A stretch of DNA of 64,000 nucleotides, taken from contig NW_003314332.1 of NCBI RefSeq assembly GCF_000143415.4, forward strand, positions 580,674 through 644,673, written 5' to 3'. Below, piece by piece: positions 1 through 10,305 of the stretch. The position numbers and the translations under genes were made by a program. The stretch comes from Selaginella moellendorffii. Its lineage: Eukaryota; Streptophyta; Lycopodiopsida; Selaginellales; Selaginellaceae. Every line of letters begins with the position of its first letter. The stretch's first letter is position 1. The notes beneath the pieces were generated by a model, which searched no databases, had not been told where the DNA came from, and worked only from the letters and a program-made list of their open reading frames with translations.

Positions 1-1221
1 GGTCGATCCTATGATAGGGATGCCACAGTCTCAGTCGAGCGATTCAGGTATCACTACATAGCTCAAAGGAACACGACAGGACAAGACATATCGACCACCA
101 GGTTTGACACATGCACGTTTCATGCGTCCGTTTCGTATTTCAAAGAGAGGGGCTTGACGTGTGCAATGGCTATGTTTCCTGGTGACTTCTTTCTCAGGTT
201 TCTTTTCTCCTGGTACCATTTTCGTTGATGTTGTCACGAGCTTGATGGTCTGCGGAAGATAGAAACCATTGCCATCAACAAAGAAGCAGCAAGAAGCAGG
301 ATTGTGAACATTATTATTAAACCAAATAATAATGATGTTTAAAGCTGATTAAACTATGGCAACAAATATGTACATGGGTGTATTATATATTTACATATGT
401 GTGAATATAGTTTTTTACTAGTTCTATAAAAATTATTATACATTATGGTTGTTATAAAAGTAAATGAGTGTGTGTATAATATTTTTGTCATGGGATATAT
501 TATATATGATGACATTTCAGACTGCCACACAAGACTGATACCATATTATATCATCACTGTAAATCTAACAAGAGTTTTTTTTTATCTTATTCTTGTATCA
601 TTGATTGCAGATTTATAAGTTCTTAATTTGTATAAACCACAAATCCTTAAGTTAACCCAAAGATATGCTATGTGGCAATGGCCAAGGCAAAAGTCTTACA
701 AATATAATATATTTGTGACCAAAAGTGCCAACTTGAAAAGTCGAGAGCAAGTTAGAACTCCTAAAGAAGCACTTGATTAATATATAACAAATGTCATAAT
801 ATATGGAAATTTAAGTGTTGAGATTAAAGTTCTAAAACCCAAAGACTTGAAGTGCAATGATATCAAAACCATCTCACCCCATTTCTTCAAATGTTCAAAG
901 TGTCAAACATATCTATGGTTTAATATATTTTGGGCTAAATATATCCAAGGAACCTCTGCTTTCATGTAAAATTTTATCCTTTTATAACTATTCAGTACCA
1001 ATTTGTATTTTATGTGTTTTTTTTCCTAGTTTATTGCATTTTCATCCTCCTTGTTTTACTTTTTTATGTAGGATTCAGTCCCAATTGACGTATTGCATGG
1101 CTTTTTAATGTTTATTTGCTTTCTTATATGTTTTTTTTTTTTTGTGAATGCAGTTTTTTTAAAGACTCCACAGGGTAGGGAGAGAAACCTCTCTTGTGAT
1201 TTTGATAAAAGAGTTACTCAC
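1..1221. other. AT-rich spacer, no supported gene
   Basis: Low-complexity AT-rich sequence with poly-T runs. Short open frames exist on both strands but none shows a recognisable motif, a plausible start context or splice structure. I see no gene here. Confidence 0.6.
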
Positions 1222-1420
1222 CTGTGGTCATGGGGACGCCAGTCGGGGTGGACGGATTTCATTAGAGCTGCAGCACCCGAGACGTGAGGGCGCGACATGG
1301 AAGTTCCGGAATCGATGTTGTAGCTCGAGAACTTCCAGATCAACGTCGACAGGGAGCCCATGGTGGCAGTGTCCGGGTTTAACTTGCAGAACATCGGAGT
1401 CTCCTAGGGTTGCCAAGGCC
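1222..1420 (-). pseudogene. Subtilase (subtilisin-like serine protease) fragment
   Basis: Read on the minus strand, one frame carries the active-site serine block of plant subtilases: [17 protein letters not shown] followed by MKSVHPDW, where the family normally has GTSM.CPHVSG and a similar SVHPDWSP. It is preceded by residues resembling the usual K/NPD..AP segment and ends at a good splice donor (GTGAGT, minus strand at 1216-1221). The rest of the protease (Asp and His motifs, PA domain, signal peptide) is absent and the frame breaks upstream. The usual Cys of the serine block is replaced by Arg. It is a relic exon of a secreted protease of the plant extracellular subtilase family, not a working gene. 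Confidence 0.65.
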
Positions 1421-1555
1421 GTGTTTGGCTCGAATCAGCTGTCATCGAGAGGACATTCCAATGCTCTCGTGAAAAGGCTCCAGGAGCTCGTGAAGAGAAC
1501 AATGGATTTTATCTTTTGATTAATAACTTCAAAGATAGTGTTTGCATCATTCTCA

Positions 1556-3517
1556 CTAGTTTCTCTCTTGCTCCAAGACGCTGGCGAGTAGGAGGTTTGG
1601 GGCCGCCACCCTCGAACCCAGTCCCATCACTTCACTCGCGCCAAAGGCAGCATTCTTGAGATCACGTGCTTCTCGACAAGCGCCCAGAAAGCTCGTCCAA
1701 TTGGCATAATCTGCTGTCCAAGGCATGGCGGCAATCAAGTCCCGAGCTTCTTCCAGGTATCCGGACCGGCCCAGAAGATCAATGAGACAGCCATAGTGCT
1801 TCCTTGTCGCTGCCAGGCCATGATCAAAGGCCATGGATGTGAAGTAGCTCCGGCCATCGTAAACTTTTCCCTGGTGGCTACACGCAAGCAGCATCGCCAC
1901 GAAGCACGTCTCGTTCGGGGGCTCCATTGTCTTCATCCTGTGAAACATCTCGATCGCAAAGGGGGAATTCCCACACTGGACGGATCCCACTAGCAAGCAC
2001 GTCCATGCGATGGAATCCCTCACGGGCATTCGATCGAAGAGATCCACAGCGCTGTATATCTGCCCATTTTGCGCGAATGCAATCAACATTGCCGTCCAGG
2101 ACACCAGTGACCTGTGAGGAATCGCATCAAACACTCCCTTGCATTGCTCAAGATGCCCATTTTGGGCATATGCCGCGAGCATCGACGTCCACGTAAACGC
2201 ATTTGATTGAGGCATTTGGTCGAGCATCTTCTCTGATTCTTCTAGATGCCCGTGCTGGGCATATGCCGATAGCATTGCGTTCCAGGCCACGAGATTCCAC
2301 TGGGGCATGGAATCGAAGACGTAGCGTGCTTCTTCAAGATTCCCATTTGCGGCATATACCGTTACCATTGACGTCCACGTAATAAGATTCCTCTCCTCCA
2401 TTCTCTCGAAGAGTTTTTGTGCTTGTAGGACTTGCCCGGTCTGGGCATACCCCGCCAGCATGGCATTACACATGGCAAGATCTGGCTCGTCAATCAAATC
2501 AAACATCTCCACCGCCTTGCCGACGTGACCATTCTGGGCATATGCAGCCAGCAGCGACGTCCAAGAGAAGAGGTCAACGCGTGGCAAAGAGTCAAACAGC
2601 TTGACCGCATCTGTGAGATTCCCTTGCTGCCCGAGCGTCGCCACAAGGGAGCTCACACACCCAATGCCGTACACTGGCATCTTGTGGAGTATGGCCAATG
2701 CTCTATCCGTATGACCGTGCTGGGCATATGCCACGAGCATCGTGCCCATGGACACCACGTTTTGCTGGGGCATCTCGTCGTATATTTTCTTGGTTGTCTC
2801 TAGATCGTCGTGCTGGGCAAATGCCGAGAGGACAACGTTCCACGACACGAGATTTCTCTCTGGCATCGCGTGGAAGATCTCGCGAACTCGATCGAGCTCA
2901 AGACTGTGCACATAAGCTGTGACCAAAGTGTTCCAAGAGACAATCGTTCGTTCCGGCATTTGATCGAAGAACTCTTTGGCTTTTGGATGATCGCCGAGCT
3001 GGGCAAATGCGGCAAGCATAGAGTTCCAGCAACCGACGTCTCTCTCTGGCATCTCGCTAAACACTCTGGAAGATTCGCTAAGATCGGAATTGTGGGAATA
3101 TGCAGCTAGCATGGCACTCCACGCGAGAAGGTCGTGGAATGGCATCTCGTCAAAGGTTTGCTTTGCGTGATCGACATGCCCTTTTTGGGCATATCCTGCA
3201 AGCAGCGAAGTCCACGATATCAAGTCCCTGCCGGGCATCTCATCAAAGAGTTTCTTGACTTCGTCCACGTCGCCGCACTGGCTGTATACCGCCAGCAGCG
3301 TGTTCCACGACACGAGGCTCCGCTGCGGCATGCCGTCGAAGAGCTGTTTAGCGTCGCCCAAGAGCCCATTACGGGCATATGCCGAGAGCATCGCATTCCA
3401 GGAGATAAGATCGCGCTGTGGAATCCTGGCAAAGAGCCGGCGAGCTTCGTCGATTTGGCCATTGCGAGCGAGCGCACAGAGCTTGGAAGTCCAGGAAACT
3501 GTATCGGCATGCGTCAT
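1556..3517 (-). CDS. Pentatricopeptide repeat protein, S-repeat type with E-like tail
   Basis: Intronless 653-residue frame. From residue 10 to about 540 it is an almost unbroken run of 31-residue PPR units of the short (S) type, each with a W(N/T)(A/S)ML.AYAQNGH core and ending in a (L)FD.MP turn. The C-terminal 100 residues (HYGCLIDLLGRSGYLEEA..., then a WTSFLGACR block) look like the E-type extension of PLS-class proteins, but there is no DYW deaminase domain. PPR proteins of this class bind organellar RNA and act in editing, splicing or stability in mitochondria or plastids. A transit peptide is not obvious in the first 10 residues, so the target compartment is uncertain. The stop lies in the spacer at 1556; U2AF lies upstream on the same strand. 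Confidence 0.93.
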   Translation of the reverse strand: MTHADTVSWTSKLCALARNGQIDEARRLFARIPQRDLISWNAMLSAYARNGLLGDAKQLFDGMPQRSLVSWNTLLAVYSQCGDVDEVKKLFDEMPGRDLISWTSLLAGYAQKGHVDHAKQTFDEMPFHDLLAWSAMLAAYSHNSDLSESSRVFSEMPERDVGCWNSMLAAFAQLGDHPKAKEFFDQMPERTIVSWNTLVTAYVHSLELDRVREIFHAMPERNLVSWNVVLSAFAQHDDLETTKKIYDEMPQQNVVSMGTMLVAYAQHGHTDRALAILHKMPVYGIGCVSSLVATLGQQGNLTDAVKLFDSLPRVDLFSWTSLLAAYAQNGHVGKAVEMFDLIDEPDLAMCNAMLAGYAQTGQVLQAQKLFERMEERNLITWTSMVTVYAANGNLEEARYVFDSMPQWNLVAWNAMLSAYAQHGHLEESEKMLDQMPQSNAFTWTSMLAAYAQNGHLEQCKGVFDAIPHRSLVSWTAMLIAFAQNGQIYSAVDLFDRMPVRDSIAWTCLLVGSVQCGNSPFAIEMFHRMKTMEPPNETCFVAMLLACSHQGKVYDGRSYFTSMAFDHGLAATRKHYGCLIDLLGRSGYLEEARDLIAAMPWTADYANWTSFLGACREARDLKNAAFGASEVMGLGSRVAAPNLLLASVLEQERN

Positions 3518-3635
3518 GAACCAAAAGAAGGATCACATCCCGCGCTGCCCAATATGAGTACTGGAACGAGCTCTGGCAATGCCAAGGTGGTAGAAGTCAT
3601 CAACCATAGATTGCGAGGAATTAAAAGGAGATTTC

Positions 3636-4424
3636 TTACAAAGGTTCCTTTTCCCTTTCCTTGTTCCACCTCTCGATTTTGGCCAGCCTTTCACGATCGC
3701 TCTCTCGTCGCCAGGGCGGGCTTCTCCTCGTATGGCGCTCCCCATCACGTCTGTAATCCCGCTCCCCATCCTCCTCCCTCGGGCGACGTTTGTGATCCCG
3801 CTCCCCATCCTCCTCCCTCGGGCGACGTCTGTGATCCCGCCTTGGTGGCGATGACGATCGATCGCCCATCAGCTCCCTCATCAGAGCTCTGCTAGGACGA
3901 TACAAGTGCAAGAAGTTGCAGCATCCGCCCCGGCTGCACCCTCCTTGCTCCTCCTGCCGGCAAGACGCCTCGCGAAAATCCGTCACAGGGGAGAACTCGG
4001 CCGCGATCGGGCGCCCGGAGTAGAACCTCCCATTCAGCGCTGCCATAGCTGCGACTGCATGCTCCTCGTGCCGAAACTGGACGTAAACATTCCCGGCCAG
4101 ATGGTTGCCGAAGTTGTTGCAGATCTTGAGCGCCTCCACCTTGCCGTGCTTGCTCACCTCCTTAAACACGTCCTCGTAGAACGCATCCAAGTCCTTTTGG
4201 AGCTCTTCCTTGGAAATGGCAGTGTTTCTGTATGCCTGACCGGGGGTGATCTCCGGGCTTTGATACATGTTGAGCAGCAAAGTGCAGCTCTGCTTAGGTT
4301 TTACGTGCGCTCTCGAGCATCGGTCCCCGTGTCGACAGGCGCCCATCTTGAGGTAGAAAGGGCAGTTCACTCGGTCTTGTTCGGTGCCAAAGATGTCAGC
4401 CAGGTGCTGCGCGCCACCTCCCAT
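3636..4424 (-). CDS. U2 snRNP auxiliary factor small subunit (U2AF35)
   Basis: 262 residues from the start [17 protein letters not shown], which matches the conserved U2AF35 N-terminus; an earlier in-frame Met (4469) would add 15 residues lying over a TATA-like stretch, so I reject it. Order of domains: CCCH zinc finger ([20 protein letters not shown]), the UHM/RRM domain with the NVYVQF motif, a second CCCH finger ([17 protein letters not shown]), then a short RS-like Arg/Glu/Asp tail. The protein recognises the AG of 3' splice sites with U2AF65 in the nucleus. The tail contains two near-identical 13-residue units ([11 protein letters not shown]), encoded by a 39-base tandem repeat near 3768-3846. 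No introns. It is divergent from the gene at 4601. Confidence 0.95.
   Translation of the reverse strand: MGGGAQHLADIFGTEQDRVNCPFYLKMGACRHGDRCSRAHVKPKQSCTLLLNMYQSPEITPGQAYRNTAISKEELQKDLDAFYEDVFKEVSKHGKVEALKICNNFGNHLAGNVYVQFRHEEHAVAAMAALNGRFYSGRPIAAEFSPVTDFREASCRQEEQGGCSRGGCCNFLHLYRPSRALMRELMGDRSSSPPRRDHRRRPREEDGERDHKRRPREEDGERDYRRDGERHTRRSPPWRRESDRERLAKIERWNKEREKEPL
3768..3846. repeat. 39-base tandem repeat inside U2AF tail
   Basis: Two near-identical 39-base units encode the duplicated [11 protein letters not shown] segment of the U2AF35 C-terminus. The unit keeps the reading frame, so it is probably tolerated length variation in the charged tail. Confidence 0.8.
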
Positions 4425-4600
4425 AACGTTCCTCAAGAACCCTAGCCGAGACCTCTCGTATATATACACGGGTTGTCAAAAGGGTTGTCAAAAAGGTGGC
4501 CAAATGCCGTTACTGGGCATTCGTGATGCTTGCTTGCCCTAATTCTCGACCCAAATCTCCCGCCAGGTTTTAGGGTTCTTATGCTAGGTTTTGGGGGTCA
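4425..4600. promoter_or_regulatory. Divergent promoter, U2AF35 / membrane protein
   Basis: Only 176 bases separate the two start codons. A TATATATA stretch (4458-4466) is well placed for U2AF35 on the minus strand. AACCCTAG-type telo-box motifs occur on both flanks (about 4436-4443 and, reversed, in the leader near 4570). Such motifs are known in promoters of plant housekeeping and translation genes. The shared use is inferred from spacing. Confidence 0.5.
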
Positions 4601-5499
4601 ATGGGGCACGAGATCCATCCCGCGAGCTCGCCGGCTCACAGGCGATTGCAGAGTCCATCGTCGCCCTTCTCGGCGCCGCGGAGGGCCGCATTGTCGACGC
4701 GCGAGGAGCCGGATCTAAGCTGGAGGGCGCTCGTCTATCGGCACCAGTTTCTACTGCTCATGCTGGGAGTACTCTTGTTTCTGTGCACTGTCTACTTGTA
4801 TTTCGCTATAACGCTGGGGACGGGTAATTCGTGCGCGGGGCTCACAGGAGTCCAGAAGGAGATTTGCAGCCTCTCCTCCAAGGACAAGACGAGGCGCGTG
4901 GGCGCGAGAGCACTCCTGGTGAGTGATCGCAGCATTGCTTATTGTCTTGCTGGGATTTTTACTCGAGAATGTGTGTTCCCTCTAGACAGATTTAAATGCT
5001 GGGGAGCTCTGGAGAAAAGAATTAAACCTTGGTCTGTGCACTGACGCTGAAGGAGCTGATGGTTTCTCGTGCAAGGTAAGCAAAGAGATGGATGGAATGG
5101 AAGCGTGCATTTTAGATCTGACTGGTTGCTTATATTTCTTTAGAAACTTAAAACAGGAACACAAGCTTCCTTGGAAGCAAATAGTGGCCTGTTCGATCTG
5201 GTTTTCCTAGAGCTTCATAGCTCTCGAAACGGTACGTACGCGTCTTAAACTTGAAAACCTTTGATTTTACGTTTTTTTTTCCACAGATCACAAGTGTGCT
5301 GTGGGGATCTCAAAACTGGTCAGAAAGGGTGGAGTTTTAGTGGCATCTATCGACATCTCGGAGTTCATGCAAAAACTTAACTGGTCTTTTGTCGGAAGGT
5401 TGTCTTCGAGTGTCTCATTTTATGTGCTCTTCTGATAGTTTTTGCTTTTCCTTTTGCAGAAACCGTGACCAGGGCCAGATCTGGCGGGCTCCTCAATAA
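4601..5499 (+). CDS. Small membrane-anchored protein, possibly methyltransferase-like
   Basis: Five exons fit one 215-residue frame: 4601-4918, 4986-5075, 5144-5231, 5287-5398, 5460-5499, all with GT/AG borders and introns of 55-68 bases. The acceptor at 4985 was chosen over 4989 because only it keeps the frame. The N-terminus is basic and Ser/Pro-rich, then one membrane span (FLLLMLGVLLFLCTVYLYF, about residues 50-68), so a type II anchor. The lumenal part holds ELWRKELNLGLC, FDLVFLELHSS and LVRKGGVLVASID; the latter two resemble the motif II and III strands of class I SAM methyltransferases, but no glycine-rich motif I is seen. Function is therefore open. Shares its promoter with U2AF35. 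Confidence 0.65.
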
Positions 5500-6262
5500 C
5501 ACGCGGATTTGTCTTTTGGTAGGTAATCTATGCTGTATTTTTTATCGCAGGCTTAATCACCTAATATCGAAATGAAAAGTATCGTGGATCAAACTTTCCA
5601 AGTCTACCAAGAGTACTGATCGGGTTTTATTATGTCTGCAAAGAGGCAGGAAACTGTGATGATCGAGACGATTGCTTCCCTTCGAAGACCTGTAAGACTT
5701 GAGTTTCTTTTGGAAGTTCTTAACTCTTTCTTTTGCCTGTGTTTCCTCTCAGGAACGCGCTTGCACTGTCAAAGTGAACTTGCTGCAAACATCATTTCGA
5801 AGATGCTGACTTTGATTGATCCCGTTATGGCGATTCCAGAACAGCAAACCAAAGGTAATCATCTGGGGTTCTTTCGATTAATTTGAGCAGGGCGTCAGAC
5901 CGTTTTGCAGGATAGTGAGCTTTTAAAATGGATGTCGCCATTTGCTTGTAGGTGGGCGATGTCCGGATCGAAGGACATATCCAATCGACACATTCAAAGT
6001 TTCAATAGCGAGGTATCAACCAGCGCTGCTTGATAGTCTACTGATATATATACTGATAATCTACTTGATTCCAGAGATGAGATTTTCAACCCTGGTGTGT
6101 GGCGTGCTCAGAAGATTCTCCACATTTCGTTTGGGGTTGTGGGAAGAACGCGCCTTTGAGCTTAATTTTTGCGTACTAAGCTTGCAGGGACCAAACCATC
6201 ATCATCCTTTCTAGAGATTGACGAAGACCAGCAAAAATTAAACCAAGCTAGCAAGCAAATCT
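5500..6262 (+). other. Possible 3' region with exon-like pieces, unresolved
   Basis: Downstream of the previous stop are short coding-looking stretches bounded by GT/AG (for example ETVMIETIASLRR near 5650 and AANIISKMLTLIDPVMAIPEQQTK near 5790-5855, then VGDVRIEGHIQ near 5952). They can be spliced together in frame but I recognise no family. They may be an alternative 3' part of the upstream gene or a degraded gene. Confidence 0.3.
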
Positions 6263-6622
6263 ATGGACGGATGCGATGGGCCGGAAAGCAACACTGCCAT
6301 CGCAATCCCACCGTACGATTTGGACGACCCGGGCCTCGTGACTGCCGACAGTGGGGTGCTGGTGGTCGATTCCCGTCCCGAGAAAGGCATCGTTTTTGGC
6401 ATATACCTCGTGGGGACCAAAGCGTATCAGATATTTTGCGTGCTTTTCCAAGCCATGGACTTGGCTGCGCGTACGAACGGACAGCCCAGTACGGTCGGGC
6501 CGGCATTATTTTACTGTGGTAAATGTCAAAATCGAGGAGTGAAGGAGCTGTCAGGAAATTGTTTTTCACCGCCTCTCTTCTGTGGGTTTAAACGGGAGAC
6601 TAGGTCTTTCTCGGGGGTTTAG
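6263..6622 (+). CDS. Hypothetical protein, weak
   Basis: A 119-residue open frame beginning MDGCDGPESNTAIAIPPYD. The first 85 residues have coding-like composition; the end reads through what looks like an intron donor (GTAAATG near 6519), so the last 30 residues may be false. Not recognised. It lies 400 bases upstream of the first DUF630 gene. Confidence 0.3.
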   Translation: MDGCDGPESNTAIAIPPYDLDDPGLVTADSGVLVVDSRPEKGIVFGIYLVGTKAYQIFCVLFQAMDLAARTNGQPSTVGPALFYCGKCQNRGVKELSGNCFSPPLFCGFKRETRSFSGV

Positions 6623-7021
6623 CTAGGCATTTTCTCTCGTTTGATCAGACCGATCGATCGAGCGATCTCTTTCGGTTAGGCCGGATGCCGCCAGGAATCG
6701 GAGCGTATCATCGGGTACTAGTGATGCGTTTGACAGCAGCAGCGGTAGTGCGGCGGCATCCATCGCGAGATTTCGGCTACATTCGAGCGTTTCTTCACAA
6801 GATTTCTTGAGGCAAGTGTGTGAGAGCGAGTTCTTTCCCGTGGAGGGAGAATCCATCCCTGCATTCACAGAAATCGAGGCAGAGGGCGAGTATTTCCCAA
6901 GACTGCTAGCATCGAGAGAATGCTGCTACTGGGAAGAACGATCAGATAGGGCGGACAGGCATGATCATCGTCTTTCTCGTAGAAGGAAGAGAGGCAGTGT
7001 AGTCTAAGCTCCGAGGAAGGC

Positions 7022-9512
7022 ATGGGCTGCGCAGCATCGAAAGTGAGCAAGGCGGAGGATGTGAGTAGATGTCGCGCGAGACGAAGGCTCATGAAGCAGA
7101 CAGTGGCGTCAAGGCATCACTTTGCGGCAACTCACGCGGCTTACATCCAAGCCATGAAGAACGTAGGGGCGGCTTTCCGGCAATTTGGAGAGACCGAGCT
7201 TCGTGATGCTCAAGCAGCAGCCGCCGAGCGTACAAAATCGAGCTCCCTTCAGTCACCCGATCGGCCACTTCCTCCACCTCCGCCGCCAGTGTTCCTCCAA
7301 GACTCTCCTCGCATGGAGTTCCTTTCTCCTCCCGCATCTCCCATCAAGACGGAAGATCACGAGAGCGAGGAAGCCAAGGATCAGGAGCGCCGCCAACGCA
7401 AGAGAGAACAGGAGCAGCACCAAAGTCGGTTCCAAAAGTTGGAGCAAGAGCACGAGGGCTTCTACTATCACCGTGGTGGAGACGATGACAAAGATGACAA
7501 GGGAGCGTACTACTTTACTGCTCCACCGCCTCCTCCAGTTCCCTCGAGCACAGCTCCGCCTCCACCGTCGCCTCCAAGAGACTCGGCCTGGGAGTTTCTG
7601 GATCCGTTCAGGCCGCAAGAGCACCCGGTTCTTCTTCACGACCAACGCACCTCGAAAAAGGTGGAGGTTTCTAAGCAGGACCGCGAGAGAATGGAAGATC
7701 ACCACCACCACCACCACCACGATGATGATGATGACGATGAGGACGACGATGACGAGCACGAAGTGTCCAGCAACCCGGACAAGCCGGTGGTTGTCAAGAA
7801 CCCCAGCGTCATTGGTTCCAGCAAGCGAGACTTGGCGATTATTCTGCTCCCGAGTGGCGGGATTGGACGCAAGGACCTTCTCGACGTTGTCAAGGAGGTT
7901 GATGAGTTGTTCCTTCGTGCTTACGAGTGTGGGAAGGACGTTTCCAAGCTTCTGGAGGCGAGAAAGGTTCACTACCACTCTAATTTCGTCGACTCAAGAG
8001 GTAACGCTTTCTACCATTTGCTTTATAATTAAGTTCCAAAACTTCTTGCAGGATATGAATCGCACTCGAAGAGAGTGTTGCAAGCAATTTCTTTAGGCCA
8101 CAGAGGTTCGAGCAAAACCCCTTTGAAGGTAGTTGCTTCCGAGGATCACCTAAGCAGCCCCGAGGACTCTGGTAAAGCTGGAAGTCATGCCGGTACTCTG
8201 GACAGCTTGTTGGCCTGGGAGAAGAAACTGTACGAAGAAGTTAAGGTGATGTCTCGTGCTTCCTAGTGTTATGTTTAAATGTGTTATGGCAGAATACAGA
8301 AGTGATACGAGCTGAGTACCGGAAAAAATGTTCCCCCAAGCTCCAGGAAGAAATGAGCGACACAACCAGGTCCATGATCAAGACCTTGTCCACGAAAATT
8401 CAGGTGTCGCTGCAGGGTGTGGACACGGCAATCTCTGCCATCAACAAGCTCAAGGAAGACGAGCTTCATACACAACTTGTTCAACTTATTGAAGGGTATG
8501 TACGAGGTTTTGGATTTCTGTCAATCACTGATTTTCTTAGAACAGGCTAATGAACATGTGGAACGAGCTTTACGATTGTCACCAGAGACAACACAAGATC
8601 GCATCGGACATGAAATCCTTAGACCACTGGGGGACTGTGGAGCCGACGACTAACATCCACAGAGTAGCAACTTCTCAGCTCGAACTAGCGCTCGGTGCGT
8701 GGCTCGCAGGATTCAACAAGCTCATCTCCGCGCAGCGGGATTACCTCCACAACCTGACGGGCTGGCTTCGACTTAGCAACATGCAGCTCGAGTTGGAATC
8801 CGCCAGAGAAACTCCAGGCAGCAAGAAGAAGCAAGCCACGGCAAGGCCGGCGTGGCTGGCGTCCATGCTCCAGCTCTGCCTGGACTGGAGCTTGGCGCTG
8901 GACAGACTGCCAGACAAGGTAGCCTCGGAGTCGATCAAGAGCTTCGAGGCCGTGGTTCACAAGCTGGTGGATCTCCAGAACGAGGAAGTGAAGCACAGGA
9001 AGAAGCTGGATGCTGTCTCCAAGGAATTCGACAAGAAGATGGCACGCTTGTCAGCGAGTACGAAGCATCGCAAAGCGAGCCGGGAAGAGCAGCAGCAGCA
9101 AGCGACTGACACTCGAAAGGAGAAAGATCCAGACAAAGAGAAGGCGGCGGCGGAGAACGATCCTCCTGGATCAGCTGAAGCGACCAACGAAGATAGCAAT
9201 CTGGTGGAGTCCATCCCGAGCATCCTGCGAGCAGCAGCTAATCGAGGCAGTGGCAAATCGAGGCGGCGGGGCTCTCCCGAGGAGAGGATGCGTCAGGCTG
9301 TGAATTCGATCCAGGCAAAGCTCGAGGAAGAGAAGGAGCGAGTGGCAAAGGTTGTGTTTGACACGAGGGCGACGACCATCAACAGCTTACACACGGGATT
9401 GCCGAGCATCTTTCAGGCGGTGGCAGGATTCGGTCGCATCTCCCTCCATGCGTATCAGAGCCTCTACTGCCAGGCACACAATGGCGCTCTCCTCCGGATC
9501 ACTCAAGCCTAG
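7022..9512 (+). CDS. DUF630/DUF632 protein, copy 1
   Basis: Four exons (7022-8000, 8052-8245, 8293-8495, 8546-9512) give 780 residues. The start MGCAASK is the family start and a consensus for N-myristoylation with a palmitoylated Cys, so plasma-membrane attachment is expected. DUF630 covers about residues 1-60 (SRCRARRRLMK...AFRQFGETEL). A long Pro-rich and charged linker follows, with a run of eight His then mostly Asp/Glu (7699-7764). DUF632 covers exons 2-4, with the HYHSNF, AGTLDSLLAWEKKLYEEVK and LHTGLPSIFQAVAGF blocks and coiled-coil stretches. Arabidopsis NRG2, a nitrate-signalling regulator, belongs to this family, but the role of this copy is unknown. It forms a head-to-tail pair with the gene at 10306; both share intron positions. 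Confidence 0.92.
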
Positions 9513-10305
9513 GGACGATGACAAGTGTGCCCTAGCGCTAAATAGGGCAAAGGTAGTACTGCCACGTGTATGCAGTACTCATTGCCACGTGTATGTAGTT
9601 AATATTCTAGTTAATGAATCGCATTTCCCGCGGTGAATTTCAAATTTTCTTGAGCCCCACCTGTGCGCGGGGCCTTGAGATCCGGGCAGGGCGGAAGAAC
9701 CCTAATCGTGCGACACGAATCGAGCGAGGGAGAAAGAGGAGGGGAGAAATTCCTTTCCCATATCTTGCCTCGCGGAGGAGAGATTTGATTAGATTGAGGA
9801 GCCGCCCGTTGCGTGTTGGGTGCGCGCGGATTGATGTGCCCGCATTTAATTAATCCGGTCGCGCAAGGAAGGGAGAATTTCCCGTTTGTGGGCTTTTGCA
9901 TCGCGGTGCGCTGCCCGATCTTCGTTTTTTGGCGCTGCCTGGCCGCGCCGCTGACAGCCACTATTCCTTTCTTTCTTCGCTGGTCTCTCTCTCGTGTTCT
10001 GGGGATTTCTATTTCTTGTCTCCATCCAAAGCAGGCACAAGGTCTCGCTTTCGAGGTCACGATCGTTGTTTTGGAGTGGAGATCACATCGATAGATAGAT
10101 AGCTCCCCCTTCGTTTTTTTTAATCGCGCTCTTGTTCGTGTTCTTCCGGTGATCGATCGATGGAAATATCGTGATCCTTGGTCCTCTTCTCCTGGTTCTT
10201 GATCGGCTACTCGCTCTTTCTTGTTCGGTCGATCGAAATATCGTTTTCCAGCTCTCGAAATACTCTCTAGCTCACCGAGCTATCGAACGATCCATCCATC
10301 GAAAG
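9513..10305 (+). promoter_or_regulatory. Intergenic region and leader of DUF632 copy 2
   Basis: No gene seen. The last 200 bases hold several GATCGATCGAT islands (10150-10160, 10228) and CT-rich tracts typical of leaders here. A promoter must lie within, but I cannot place a TATA box with confidence. Confidence 0.45.

Noticed and set aside
3134-3895. 253-residue plus-strand frame across the PPR and U2AF genes
   Set aside because: Antisense of two well-supported genes and runs across the gap between them.
7253-7978. 241-residue minus-strand frame opposite DUF632 copy 1
   Set aside because: Antisense shadow of the charged and His/Asp-rich linker; no motif of its own.
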